Below are positions 7,275 through 15,965 of a stretch of DNA of 45,211 nucleotides, piece after piece. Under the pieces are notes generated by a model, which had not been told where the DNA came from, searched no databases, and saw nothing but the letters and a program-made list of their open reading frames with translations. The first letter of the stretch is position 1; each line of letters begins with the position of its first letter. Source of the DNA: Desulfuromonas sp. (GTDB lineage: Bacteria > Desulfobacterota > Desulfuromonadia > Desulfuromonadales > SZUA-401); assembly GCA_002869605.1 (NCBI GenBank), contig PKUI01000038.1, positions 1-45,211 of the forward strand. Reading direction: 5' to 3'. The position numbers and the translations under genes were made by a program.

Positions 7275-7991
7275 TCACGCTTCCCCTTTTATTTCCTCGC
7301 GAAGATAACCGGTCAACTGCGCCAGGTCCTGGCGTGACAGATCGTTGAACTCGACGCCAAAACCGCTTGGCAAATTCGGCTTGGCACTCATAGCCCCCCC
7401 CTGATTGACCCAGGCCACCCGTCCTTTGCACAAAATCGTCTCTTCTCCCCCCGGCACAATAAATTCAAGCGTTAAAGGCGTCTCCATCGGCAGCACCTTG
7501 TCGGTCTCCAGAAACAGTCCCCCATGGCTGAGGTTGATGGTGTAATCGTGAAGCGAGAGCTGGTCCTCGACCCCGTAGCGCACCAGCAAGCAGGCAGATT
7601 TGCGCGGCTTGTCCCGCCCCTCGATGCGCAGATAGCGTCGCGCAACCTCCAACAGGGCACGCCGATTGAGCGGACGCAGAAGCACCTCTTCACAACCGGC
7701 TTCACGACACTTCTCTTCGCTGCCCGACTCATTGTTGGCGATCAGCACGATCGGCACTTCCCAGAGTTCAGGATCCTGTTTCAGCTCGATGCAGCAGGTG
7801 GCACCGTCCATCTCCGGCATCTCCAGATCCATGATCACCAGATCGGGCTTCATGTATCGCGCCATTTTCAGCGCTTCCTTGCCGCTCTGGGCGACCACGA
7901 CCTGACACCCTTCGCGATCCAGGTACGATTTCTCGACCTCCAGAAAGAGCCGGACGTCATCGACCAGCAAGATTGTTTTGCGACTATTCAC
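7275..7991 (-). CDS. Response regulator receiver-PilZ fusion protein
   Basis: This is a 238-residue protein. I place the start at GTG 7991, which has AGGAGGGG correctly spaced; an upstream GTG at 8006 lies before that SD. Residues 1-120 are a CheY-like receiver with acidic pair D11-D12 and phospho-acceptor D55 (VIMDLEMPEMDG). The conserved Thr/Ser is replaced by Ile (IVLIANNE) and the conserved Lys by Arg (VLLRPL). Residues about 130-238 are a PilZ domain with an intact c-di-GMP-binding signature, RDKPR (RxxxR) and NLSHGG ([D/N]xSxxG). The protein probably reads c-di-GMP and may not switch by normal phosphorylation. It is last in a five-gene minus-strand run and overlaps the permease gene by 8 bp. 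Confidence 0.9.
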   Translation of the reverse strand: MNSRKTILLVDDVRLFLEVEKSYLDREGCQVVVAQSGKEALKMARYMKPDLVIMDLEMPEMDGATCCIELKQDPELWEVPIVLIANNESGSEEKCREAGCEEVLLRPLNRRALLEVARRYLRIEGRDKPRKSACLLVRYGVEDQLSLHDYTINLSHGGLFLETDKVLPMETPLTLEFIVPGGEETILCKGRVAWVNQGGAMSAKPNLPSGFGVEFNDLSRQDLAQLTGYLREEIKGEA

Positions 7992-9105
7992 TACCCCCTC
8001 CTGCACTACGTTCTATCTGCTCAGGTTCTGCCGTTACCAGCTCCGGTCCAAGCATCACTGCCAACCAACGTGCCCCCTCGCTCCCTTCCAGTGCCAGCTT
8101 GACCGTCATCGTCAGTGGCACCGAAAGCACCATACCTACCGGGCCGAACATCCAGCCCCAGAAAATCAGCGACAGAAACACCACCAACGTCGAAAGCCCC
8201 AGACCCCGGCCCATGTAACGCGGCTCGATAACGTTACCCGCGACCAGGTTAACGACCAGATAGCCGCAGGCTGCCAGCAGCGCCTTGCCTGCACCGAACT
8301 CCAAATAGGCGACCAGCACCGCAGGAACAGCGGCGATGATCGAGCCGATATTCGGCACAAAATTGAGCAGTAATGCCAATACCCCCCACAACACCGGAAA
8401 GTCGACACCAAGAATCGCCAGCCAGAGCGTCACCGACAGGCCGGTACCGAGGCTCACCAGCGCCTTGATGAACATGTAGCGCTTGACCCCCTCGCTGAAA
8501 CGTTGAAACTGCTGCAGGGTCTCTTCAACTTCACCAAAAGCCCTCTGCAGCTTGGAGCGAAACGTCGACGCCTCGAGAAGAATAAAAATCATGGTGATAA
8601 TGATCAGGAAGGAGTTGGTCAGCACCCCGCCCAGGCCGGACAACATTCGCGAGGCGAGACGCATGGCTGCACCCGGGTCGATGTACTCGCTCAGCGCCTT
8701 TTCGCTCACGTCCAGACCCTGGGACTGCATCCACGCCACCAGACCAGCGGCCTCCTGCTGCAGCCGTGCCTGGTACGTCGGCACCGTGCGGTAAAAATCA
8801 TCGGCCGAGCTCCCCACCAGAGCCGAGAAAGCCAGCAGCACCACGACCAGCCCCAGCACCACCAGCAACACGGCGAGCGTTTTCGGAACCCCCTTGCGCA
8901 TCAAGCCGAACATCAACGGAGCACAGACCACCGCGCAAAAGATCGCCAGCAGAAACGGTACCAGAAGCGAGTCGAGGGAACGCATCCCGGCAACGGCCAC
9001 CACCAGCCCGGTCACAATCATCATGCTCCGTGCCCAGCGCTGCTGAACCCCCTCCGAGCCAGATTCACCCTGCCGCACCTTATTCTGCTCCTCGCACATC
9101 CTCAC
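7984..9105 (-). CDS. AI-2E family transporter (PerM/TqsA-like permease)
   Basis: The 373-residue integral membrane protein has about seven to eight hydrophobic segments and the family-typical central soluble stretch (DDFYRTVPTYQARLQQEAAG). Conserved C-terminal sequences are LLNFVPNIGSIIAAVPAV, NVIEPRYMGRGLGLSTLVVF and FWGWMFGPVGMVLSVPLT. Members export autoinducer-2 or act as Na+(Li+)/H+ antiporters, so the substrate cannot be given. The start used is GTG 9105, sharing GTGA with the DUF815 stop; ATG 9099 is a possible alternative. It is co-transcribed with the ATPase upstream and the PilZ protein downstream. Confidence 0.92.
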   Translation of the reverse strand: MRMCEEQNKVRQGESGSEGVQQRWARSMMIVTGLVVAVAGMRSLDSLLVPFLLAIFCAVVCAPLMFGLMRKGVPKTLAVLLVVLGLVVVLLAFSALVGSSADDFYRTVPTYQARLQQEAAGLVAWMQSQGLDVSEKALSEYIDPGAAMRLASRMLSGLGGVLTNSFLIIITMIFILLEASTFRSKLQRAFGEVEETLQQFQRFSEGVKRYMFIKALVSLGTGLSVTLWLAILGVDFPVLWGVLALLLNFVPNIGSIIAAVPAVLVAYLEFGAGKALLAACGYLVVNLVAGNVIEPRYMGRGLGLSTLVVFLSLIFWGWMFGPVGMVLSVPLTMTVKLALEGSEGARWLAVMLGPELVTAEPEQIERSAGGGSE

Positions 9106-9989
9106 GCATCCTTCTTGACCAGCTGCCGCCCCACCCAGTGGCTCGCAAACTGGAAGGCCGTGCGCCCACAGCGCTTGCTCTTCTCGTGAGACCAGGCGAT
9201 GGCTCGATCACTCAGCCCCTGGTTCCACTCCAGTGAGAGTCCATTTTGGCGGGCCAGCGTTTCGACACACTGGCGCACCACGGTCAGGTAATGATCCTGG
9301 CTGAAGGCATGAAACGCAACCCACAACCCGAAACGGTCCGAAAGCGAAATCTTTTCTTCGACCCCTTCACCATGATGAACCTCGTTGTTGACCATCTTGG
9401 ACCCGAGATTGTCTGTGGGATACTCCGGCAGAAGATAACGGCGGTTCGAGGTCACGTAAATGCGTACGTTTTCAGGTGCCGAGTAGACCGAACCGTCAAG
9501 CGCACTTTTTAGCACCTTGTACGACGATTCGCCCGGCTCAAAGGAGAGATCATCACAGAGCAGGATAAAACGAAAAGGCTCGCCCTTGATAACAGCAAAG
9601 ATGTCCGGGAGATGCTCCAGATCGGTCTTGTCGACCTGCACCACACGCAGGCCGCGACTTGCAAACTCGTTCAGCACCGCGCGCACCAACGACGACTTGC
9701 CGGTACCACGCGTCCCCCACAGCAGCACGTTGTTGGCCGGATAACCCTGCAAAAACTGTTCGGTGTTCTCGAGCACCGCCTGCTTCTGCTCATCGATCCC
9801 CAGTAGCCATTCGAGGCGCAGCGGGTCGACTTCGGGGACCGGCTCGAGGTAACCCGAGAACGAATGCCGTCGCCAGTTGGCCGCGTAGGTCGCGTTCCAA
9901 TCGAGCCTGCCGACTGCCCTCGGCAGCAGCTGCTCGATACTGGCCAGCACCCTTTCGAGTTGCGCAACAACTTCCGGCTTCAAGGGCAT
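9102..9989 (-). CDS. DUF815 family P-loop ATPase
   Basis: The 295-residue AAA-like protein has Walker A WGTRGTGKSSLVRAV near residue 95 and Walker B FILLCDDLSFE. The DUF815 signature region follows: YKVLKSALDGSVYSAPENVRIYVTSNRRYLLPEY, then EEKISLSDRFGLWVAFHAFSQDHYL. ATG 9989 has GGAGG 5 nt upstream and is preferred to the adjacent GTG 9992. The family is widespread, and its role has not been assigned from this sequence. It overlaps the permease by 4 bp and follows DUF445 by about 30 bp, so it is part of the 12621-7275 transcription unit. Confidence 0.9.
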   Translation of the reverse strand: MPLKPEVVAQLERVLASIEQLLPRAVGRLDWNATYAANWRRHSFSGYLEPVPEVDPLRLEWLLGIDEQKQAVLENTEQFLQGYPANNVLLWGTRGTGKSSLVRAVLNEFASRGLRVVQVDKTDLEHLPDIFAVIKGEPFRFILLCDDLSFEPGESSYKVLKSALDGSVYSAPENVRIYVTSNRRYLLPEYPTDNLGSKMVNNEVHHGEGVEEKISLSDRFGLWVAFHAFSQDHYLTVVRQCVETLARQNGLSLEWNQGLSDRAIAWSHEKSKRCGRTAFQFASHWVGRQLVKKDA

Positions 9990-10019
9990 CACAACCTCCC
10001 GTCTCCGTTTCCCTGCGGG

Positions 10020-11606
10020 CTAGCCGAACCCCAGCACCAGCAGATTGAGCAGCCCAATCAGCAGCCCGAGCAGGGCGCCGAACAGGTTAATGTATTTGAA
10101 CTGTTCCTGCATAACCCCCATCAACAGCCCTTCGACCTGCAGCAGGTCAAGGGAGTTGACCTTCTCTTCGACGATCCGGGCCACATTGAGGGTTTCGATC
10201 AATGGTGGCACCTCCTTGCTCAGCAACTCTTCGAGCTGCAGGCAGAGACCCTCCTCGAGCTCCTCACGGACATCGACCGGCAAACGGGCCGCCAGCTTGC
10301 CGAGTGGTGCACGGTACATCCAGTTCTCGACCTTCTCCGTCATGATTTTAGAAAAGGTGTCACGCGCCAGCGGCGAGCGTAGGGTTTCGAGCAGGCGTTC
10401 GATCAGCTGCTCCTGCCACTGCTCCAGGCGGCCATCAGGCAGTGCCTGCTGCAACAGAGAGGCAAAGTTGCGATCCTTAATCCGATCGTAGGCGCCTTCG
10501 AGTCCCTGCATGGCCATCTCCACAGCTCGAGGACCGGTCGCTGCGGCAACCAGGCGCTTGCGGAGGTATTTCTTCACCCCGGCCACCTTCTCGTACGGCA
10601 ACTTGTCCACATAGCTATTAAGCGGCTGTTCGAGCAGCCCATCGAGCCGTTCGCAAAGCAGGTTGCCGACCTGCTGCTGGGTCTTCTCTTCGCGCAGCCA
10701 GCAGGCTATTTCATCCCCGGCCTTGTCGAGAAACTCCGGCAGGCGGTCGTAGAGCTTGCCCATGTTGAAGAAACCAGCCAACAACCCCGAGAGCCCCTCG
10801 AGGGTATCGAGAAACCCTTCGACCCCTTCGCGTGCCTTGGCGACCAGACGTTCCCGGAAGGCCGGATCGTAGAGCAGGCCCCCAAGTTTTTCGAGCAGAG
10901 GTGGAATCTCCTGCTGCAGCTGCTGCTGAACCACTTGCAGTAGATCTTCGGGGAGCAGTTCGCGCAGCGTCTGCTCGGAGGCGAGCAGCTGTTCGAGCCG
11001 CTCCTCGATGAAACGTGCGATCTCGCGCTCCGCCTGCGGCGAAGCGAGCAGTTGCGCCAACCGCTGCTCGACGTGCCCACGCCATTTCTCGTACTCATCC
11101 GCATCAAACAGGCTGCTTAAATCGCGTGCCAGCAGGGCCTGCCCCTGACGTTCGAGATACTCGCGCAGTCGCTGCTCGAATTCTGCCGATTCGATGTAGG
11201 CGAAAACCGCGCGGGTTACGCGCCACAGCAGATGGTCGATCAGCTCGCGGAAACGATTCCTAAACTGCTGCGGAACCAGACTTTCGACCGTCCCGAACTC
11301 GCGATCGAGGAACCGCGCCAGCTTGTCGCTCACCGCGCCCTTGAGTTCACGGCGAAAACCGGGGTGATTGAGGGCACCGCCGACATCTGCACTGGTCAGC
11401 AGATGACGACCAACCATCTCACCCATGCGGCGTGCCAACTCCCCACGCTTGGAAGGGATAATCCCTGGTGTCAACGGCACGCGCACGCCTGCTATCCGCC
11501 ACTCGCGCAGCGGGCGGAACAGCATGCGAATGGCGACGTAGTTGGTCAGGTAACCAATCAGCGCCCCGAGCAGGGGGGGAAGAAGATAGGGGAGATACGC
11601 TTCCAT
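10020..11606 (-). CDS. DUF445 family membrane-anchored protein
   Basis: The 528-residue protein has an N-terminal membrane segment (PYLLPPLLGALIGYLTNYVAIRMLFRPL), which is the DUF445 hallmark with its TNxxAIxMLFRP motif. Next comes a PGIIPSKRGELARRMGEMVGRHLL block. The long central body is strongly helical and rich in Glu/Gln/Leu (about residues 80-480), and a second hydrophobic hairpin is at the very C-terminus (INLFGALLGLLIGLLNLLVLGFG). The topology suggests both ends in the membrane with an extramembrane coiled-coil-like body. Function unknown. It lies between the nucleotidyltransferase and the DUF815 ATPase with short gaps on both sides. Confidence 0.9.
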   Translation of the reverse strand: MEAYLPYLLPPLLGALIGYLTNYVAIRMLFRPLREWRIAGVRVPLTPGIIPSKRGELARRMGEMVGRHLLTSADVGGALNHPGFRRELKGAVSDKLARFLDREFGTVESLVPQQFRNRFRELIDHLLWRVTRAVFAYIESAEFEQRLREYLERQGQALLARDLSSLFDADEYEKWRGHVEQRLAQLLASPQAEREIARFIEERLEQLLASEQTLRELLPEDLLQVVQQQLQQEIPPLLEKLGGLLYDPAFRERLVAKAREGVEGFLDTLEGLSGLLAGFFNMGKLYDRLPEFLDKAGDEIACWLREEKTQQQVGNLLCERLDGLLEQPLNSYVDKLPYEKVAGVKKYLRKRLVAAATGPRAVEMAMQGLEGAYDRIKDRNFASLLQQALPDGRLEQWQEQLIERLLETLRSPLARDTFSKIMTEKVENWMYRAPLGKLAARLPVDVREELEEGLCLQLEELLSKEVPPLIETLNVARIVEEKVNSLDLLQVEGLLMGVMQEQFKYINLFGALLGLLIGLLNLLVLGFG

Positions 11607-11625
11607 AACAGCCCTTAGCGGCGCG

Positions 11626-12621
11626 CTAGCCTTCCATCTCGATCTGCGAGTGGTCGCCGATGCTCATGCGGCGCAGCGAGCCGATCAGCCGTACCGAGTC
11701 GCCCAGCAGTGTTTTCTCGAGGAGCATATCCCGGACCTCGCTGTCGGTGTTGATAATCGAGTCGCGCACGATGCTGTTCTCGATGCGGCTGTTGAGCGCC
11801 ACCGAAACGTTGGGGCCGAGAATCGAGTTGCTCACCACGACGCCGGGTGCCAGGTGCACCGGTTCAATCAACACCGAATTAATCGCCTGCCCGTGGTTGT
11901 GGTGCCGTCCGCGCAGCAGGTAGCGGTTGGTTTCGAGCAGGGTTTCCGGTTTTCCACAATCGAGCCAGGCATCGATCTCCGGAGCACGAAAGCGGAGCCC
12001 GTCGCCGATCATGCGCATGAACACCGCCGGCAGATAATACTCCCCCTTGACCTTGTCCCCCTTTTCGATGCTCTCTTCCAGGTAGGACATGAACCGCTCG
12101 GCATCCTTGAGGTAGTAGAGTCCAACCTGGGCCAGACGGGAGACCGGGGTGTCCGGCTTTTCCACCATGTCGACGATGTACCCCTGTTCAACGACATTGA
12201 CCCCGAATCGCTGGTAATCCTCGACCTCCTTCGAATAAATCAGCCCGTCACAATCGGCGCACAACTGCGGGATTTTCTCCAGGTCGGTGACGAAGATGGT
12301 ATCGTTGAAAACCACCAGCACATCGTCCCCCGTCTCAATTCGCGGTGAGGCCAGGGCCACGGCGTGTGCCGGTCCGAGCCGCTCGTGCTGCACCACATAG
12401 CTGCACTTCAGCTCGGGAAAGGCGTCGCGCATGAAATTTTCGATCTGGCTGCCGTTTTCGTCGGTTATAAAGATATATTCGCTCGGCTTTAGTTCCAGCA
12501 GCCGCTCGATAATATGCTGCAGAACGGTTTTGCCTGCCACCCGAACCAACGACTTGGCCTTGGTGTGGGTATGGGGGCGCAGACGCGTACCCTTTCCTGC
12601 CACTGGTAAAATGACTTTCAT
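11626..12621 (-). CDS. Sugar nucleotidyltransferase (NDP-sugar pyrophosphorylase family)
   Basis: The 331-residue protein has an N-terminal nucleotidyltransferase domain beginning MKVILPVAGKGTRLRPHT, the canonical G-x-G-T-R-x-R-P pyrophosphorylase loop. VVFNDTIF and GVNVVEQGYIVDMVEKP follow, then DAWLDCGKPETLLETNR. The C-terminal 90 residues form a short left-handed beta-helix-like repeat (PGVVVSNSILGPNVSVALNSRIENSIV). This matches glucose-1-phosphate thymidylyltransferase/RmlA-like enzymes of the long type; the nucleotide and sugar cannot be assigned here. It heads the five-gene minus-strand unit and is divergent from hslO. ATG 12621 is preceded by GGAGG. Confidence 0.88.
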   Translation of the reverse strand: MKVILPVAGKGTRLRPHTHTKAKSLVRVAGKTVLQHIIERLLELKPSEYIFITDENGSQIENFMRDAFPELKCSYVVQHERLGPAHAVALASPRIETGDDVLVVFNDTIFVTDLEKIPQLCADCDGLIYSKEVEDYQRFGVNVVEQGYIVDMVEKPDTPVSRLAQVGLYYLKDAERFMSYLEESIEKGDKVKGEYYLPAVFMRMIGDGLRFRAPEIDAWLDCGKPETLLETNRYLLRGRHHNHGQAINSVLIEPVHLAPGVVVSNSILGPNVSVALNSRIENSIVRDSIINTDSEVRDMLLEKTLLGDSVRLIGSLRRMSIGDHSQIEMEG

Positions 12622-12721
12622 TGCATCCCTCCTTGAAGTCTGCTTCCGCTTAGAGTAAAACGTTGCTCTCGGGAAGTATCTGGCTGTTCATTTCGTATAT
12701 TCTTTTTCAGGAGCGTCGTTC

Positions 12722-13582
12722 ATGAGTTCTCACCCCTCTGACCACCTGGTTCGGATCGTCTCCGCCGATGGGCTGTTGCGCGGTGTCGCCGCGGACACCC
12801 GTAACCTGGTTGAGGAGATCCGTTCACGGCAGCAAAGCGACCCGACCGGTACCGTTGCACTCGGGCGCATCGCCAGCGGCGCGGCCCTGCTCGGAGCCCT
12901 GCTCAAACAGGACCAGCGCCTAGCGCTGGCCATTGAGGGGAACGGCACCATGCAGCGCCTGTATGCCGAAACCGACGCCACCGGCCATGTACGCGCCACC
13001 GCCAGTGTCCCGGTCGCCGGGCTCCCCCCGCTCAACAACTGCTTCGATGTGCCGGGGGCCGTTGGTCGTGCCGGCTTTCTCACCGTGACCCGCGATCTCG
13101 GCCTCAAGGAACCCTACCAGGGAACCGTGCAGCTTTTCAGCAGCGAGATCGCCGAGGACCTTGCCTACTACCTGACCACCTCCGAGCAGATCCCTTCGAG
13201 TGTCGGACTCGGCGTGGCTCTCGATCAGCACGGGGCCGTTGCTGCCGCCGGCGGGTTCCTGATTCAGTCCATGCCTCCCGGAGACGATGCGGTCCTGGAG
13301 CAACTCGAACGGCGCCTGCGCGCCCTGCCGGGGAGCGCTCAGTTACTGCTCGACGGCGCCAGCCCGCTGGATATTTTGCACCAGATTTTCGCTGACATCC
13401 CTTTCGATGTTGTCGCCGAGACCCCGCTGGCATTCCGTTGCAGCTGTTCCCGTCCCCAGGTCGAACGGATCGCTCGTCAACTATTGCAGAACGAGCCCCC
13501 CCCTGATGACGAGGAACTGGTCGTGACCTGTGAATTCTGCCGTCAGGGCTATTCGTTTAAGACCTCGGAACTGCTCTCCTGA
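12722..13582 (+). CDS. hslO: Hsp33 redox-regulated chaperonin
   Basis: The 286-residue protein starts at ATG 12722 with AGGAG 8 nt upstream. The N-terminal domain shows DHLVRIVSADGLLRGVAADTRNLV and GNGTMQRLYAETDATGHVRA, and the linker domain follows. The C-terminal zinc centre is complete: RCSCSRPQVER (CxC) and VTCEFCRQGY (CxxC). In Hsp33 these four Cys bind Zn when reduced and form disulfides on oxidative or heat stress, activating holdase activity in the cytoplasm. It is a single-gene unit. Its last 34 bp overlap the 3' end of the convergent lipoprotein gene with no room for a terminator. Confidence 0.97.
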   Translation: MSSHPSDHLVRIVSADGLLRGVAADTRNLVEEIRSRQQSDPTGTVALGRIASGAALLGALLKQDQRLALAIEGNGTMQRLYAETDATGHVRATASVPVAGLPPLNNCFDVPGAVGRAGFLTVTRDLGLKEPYQGTVQLFSSEIAEDLAYYLTTSEQIPSSVGLGVALDQHGAVAAAGGFLIQSMPPGDDAVLEQLERRLRALPGSAQLLLDGASPLDILHQIFADIPFDVVAETPLAFRCSCSRPQVERIARQLLQNEPPPDDEELVVTCEFCRQGYSFKTSELLS

Positions 13583-14073
13583 GGCTCCGCAACCAACAAC
13601 AACTGCAACGATGATCCCTCCCCGGGAGCCACCGTAAACTCGATCTGCTCAAGCGTCACGCCCCGCCGCTGCAGATAACGGCGCATTAGCACCTGGCGCT
13701 GTTGAGCGAGTCTCTGGTCGTAATCTCCCCCCTGACCGGTCTGCGCCGACAGCACAACCCGCCAGTGCCTCTGCTTCTCCTCCTTGAGCAACGTCGCCAG
13801 CGGTTCGAGCATCGCGATGCCGCCGGGTAAGGGGAGTACCGCCCGGCGGGCAAACAACGCCCCTTGCGGATAGACCGCCCCCACCAGCTCTCCTTCTGAC
13901 AGCAGTTGCGCTCCGGGCAACTGCGCCAAGCGCTGCTGGATATCCCCGGATTCAGAACGTTCCCCAACAGGTTGCGTCCGCGCGGACGGCTCCGCCTCTT
14001 CCGGACGCAGAGGTGTACAGGCCATGATCCCGAGCATCAACAGCGTGGCCACACTGTACAGGTATCGCTTCAT
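13549..14073 (-). CDS. Putative lipoprotein, last gene of the ApbE module
   Basis: ATG 14073 (SD AAAGAGG) gives 174 residues with a lipoprotein signal, MKRYLYSVATLLMLGIMAC; Cys19 would be lipidated. The frame is open upstream but that extension is out-of-character sequence without an SD. The C-terminal half (VVLSAQTGQGGDYDQRLAQQRQVLMRRYLQRRG) has the pattern of OmpA-like domains, which carry a run of helices after an SAxTG turn, but I would not insist on that. The first four bases overlap the Gx transporter stop (ATGA). Function unknown; gene context suggests an envelope redox role. Confidence 0.75.
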   Translation of the reverse strand: MKRYLYSVATLLMLGIMACTPLRPEEAEPSARTQPVGERSESGDIQQRLAQLPGAQLLSEGELVGAVYPQGALFARRAVLPLPGGIAMLEPLATLLKEEKQRHWRVVLSAQTGQGGDYDQRLAQQRQVLMRRYLQRRGVTLEQIEFTVAPGEGSSLQLLLVAEPQESSSEVLNE

Positions 14074-14615
14074 GCCTCTTTCCTTTTCCGCTGTTGAAGA
14101 TAGCCGATAAACCAGGCCGCGCACCAGCCGTTGAAAACGCCTGACAACAGGGCAAACAGCAGATAAAACGGGAACAGCTGCCAGAGCCCCTCGTGCCGCA
14201 CGAGGATGGCCCAGGCCACCATGAACTGTCCCGCGGCATGCCCGACTGCGCCGAGTGCCGAAGCGCCGATCGGCCCAATCCATCGCCTCAGAACTTTCCA
14301 ACCCGAGGTCATCAGCACCAATCCGGCCACCCCGCCACCGAGCGAGAGAAAAAAGCCCGGCGTCAGCAGTTTACCGAGAATCAATGCACCGACACCGATC
14401 CGGGTCAAAGTCAACCGCCAGGCAGCTCCTGGGCCGAACAGGAACAGCACCGTTACCGCGAGGATATTGGCAACCCCGAACCTGAACCAGGGTGAAGGGG
14501 AGGGAAGCATCCCTTCGCCAACATGCATGACGATGGCCAGCGCCGTAAAAAGCGCCATATAGACGCGCCGCCTGGCCAGCTCAAACGGGATCGGTTCACT
14601 GTGTGAGGAGATCAT
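14070..14615 (-). CDS. Gx transporter family protein (Hpre_diP_synt_I type)
   Basis: The 181-residue integral membrane protein has about five helices and the family-typical opening ALFTALAIVMHVGEGMLPSP. Then come FRFGVANILAVTVLFLFGP and LTRIGVGALILGKLLTPGFFLSLGGG. The name 'heptaprenyl diphosphate synthase component I' attached to this family is historical; it resembles ECF-type S components. Such proteins are frequently encoded beside NusG_II and ApbE proteins. It overlaps the NusG_II gene by 20 bp and the lipoprotein by 4 bp. Confidence 0.87.
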   Translation of the reverse strand: MISSHSEPIPFELARRRVYMALFTALAIVMHVGEGMLPSPSPWFRFGVANILAVTVLFLFGPGAAWRLTLTRIGVGALILGKLLTPGFFLSLGGGVAGLVLMTSGWKVLRRWIGPIGASALGAVGHAAGQFMVAWAILVRHEGLWQLFPFYLLFALLSGVFNGWCAAWFIGYLQQRKRKEA

Positions 14616-14985
14616 AGCCCTTTACCGCAGCTTCCCCGTTAATGCGCAACAGGACGCGATTCGGAAGACACGCAACGATCTGCCCTTGCCGGCGGATAGC
14701 CCCCATCGCAACGCATAGCCGTTGCGGACAGCTGGCCTCAACAACCCTTGCAGTGTCATCCGCAACCTCGATCACCGTTGGCCCAAGCGGTCCCGGGACC
14801 TCGATCTGACCTGATGCTGCAAGCGGTGCCGCATAGATCACGCGCCCATCCTGTTCTACCACCAGCTCACGCCCGGCCTCCCGGGTAAGACTCCAGTACA
14901 GACCTGCACACGCAACGCCCAACAACAGCAATACGATCATCCGATCGAGTGGCCGGGAGGCCCGCCAAGGGTCCTTTACGGCCAT
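14596..14985 (-). CDS. NusG domain II-containing membrane-anchored protein
   Basis: ATG 14985 (SD GGAGGGG upstream) gives 129 residues: a short cytoplasmic start, one membrane helix (MIVLLLLGVACAGLYWSL), and an extracytoplasmic NusG_II domain. The domain signature is ARVVEASCPQRLCVAMG, then RQGQIVACLPNRVLLRI. Despite the name this domain is unrelated in function to transcription elongation. It recurs next to ApbE and Gx transporters, where an envelope flavin or redox function has been proposed. It overlaps apbE by 10 bp and the Gx gene by 20 bp. Confidence 0.88.
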   Translation of the reverse strand: MAVKDPWRASRPLDRMIVLLLLGVACAGLYWSLTREAGRELVVEQDGRVIYAAPLAASGQIEVPGPLGPTVIEVADDTARVVEASCPQRLCVAMGAIRRQGQIVACLPNRVLLRINGEAAVKGYDLLTQ

Positions 14986-15965
14986 TCGATGCGCCCCTCC
15001 AACCCTGGGGTATACTGAACCGAACCATCGGCAGCAACCAGCAGCCCTTCGACTTCCCGCCAATCCCGAAGCAGCGTCAGCCCCTGCTCCGGACCAAGCA
15101 CAAAAGCCGCCGTAGCCAGGGCATCCGCAAGTGTCGCATCACCAGCCCAAACGGTCACACTCTGACAGCCTTGGGCAGGATAGCCGGTACGCGGGTCAAA
15201 CAGATGGTGGTAACGCACCCCCTGGACCTCAAAATACCGTTCATAATCGCCGGAGGTCACCACCGCCCCACCAGGGAGCACCAGCGTCGCCAGTAACTCC
15301 TCGGCGTGTCGTGGGTGACGGATGCCGATCCGCCAGTCGCGCTGCTGCGGATACCCCACCAGGGCCATGTCGCCACTGGCGTTGACCGCAGCAGACGTTA
15401 CCGCGGCGTTCCGTAGCTTCCTGGCCGCGGCCTCGACGGCATAGCCCTTGGCGACACCGCCTAATTCCGGCTGCAGCTCAACCTGTCGCTTAACGATCTT
15501 TGTTCCCTGCACCGCCAGCGCCTGTGGACCGATCCCTTCAAGCGCCGCGTGGATCGCCTCGGCCTTCGGTACGTGCAGCCGCAGTCCGTTGACATCCCAG
15601 AGCTTTACCAGCCGCCCCAGGGTCAAATCGAAGGCTCCTCGACTCCGTCGTGCCACCTCCAGTCCTGCCGCCACGACTTCCCGTGTTTCGGTTGAAACCT
15701 CCAGCTCCGCCACATTCCCCAGTCGCGCCACCTCCGAAGTCGCAACCTGCGGCGACAACTGCTGCTCGAGACGCTCCATCTCGGCGAAGGCCGCCTCGAT
15801 CGCCCGGTGCAGCTCCAAGCCATCGTGCCCGGTAGCGCTGATCTCGACCAGCGTTCCCATGATCATGCGACTTCGCTGCACACTCTGCAGCTGTTGACTC
15901 TGCCACCAAAGCCCCGCCATCAGCAGTGCGCCGCACACGAGCAGCAGGGCTAGGCCTTTTTTCAC
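14976..15965 (-). CDS. apbE: FAD:protein FMN transferase (ApbE)
   Basis: The 329-residue protein starts at GTG 15965, sharing GTGA with the rimO stop. The N-terminal membrane/signal helix is [20 protein letters not shown]. The ApbE motifs follow: [57 protein letters not shown] and [13 protein letters not shown], then [12 protein letters not shown] and [11 protein letters not shown] with the Mg-binding acidic residues. The enzyme transfers FMN from FAD to Thr/Ser of target proteins outside the cytoplasm, such as RnfG/NqrC or FMN-binding-domain proteins. No FMN-binding acceptor is encoded in this window. Firm family call. Confidence 0.95.
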   Translation of the reverse strand: MKKGLALLLVCGALLMAGLWWQSQQLQSVQRSRMIMGTLVEISATGHDGLELHRAIEAAFAEMERLEQQLSPQVATSEVARLGNVAELEVSTETREVVAAGLEVARRSRGAFDLTLGRLVKLWDVNGLRLHVPKAEAIHAALEGIGPQALAVQGTKIVKRQVELQPELGGVAKGYAVEAAARKLRNAAVTSAAVNASGDMALVGYPQQRDWRIGIRHPRHAEELLATLVLPGGAVVTSGDYERYFEVQGVRYHHLFDPRTGYPAQGCQSVTVWAGDATLADALATAAFVLGPEQGLTLLRDWREVEGLLVAADGSVQYTPGLEGRIEWP

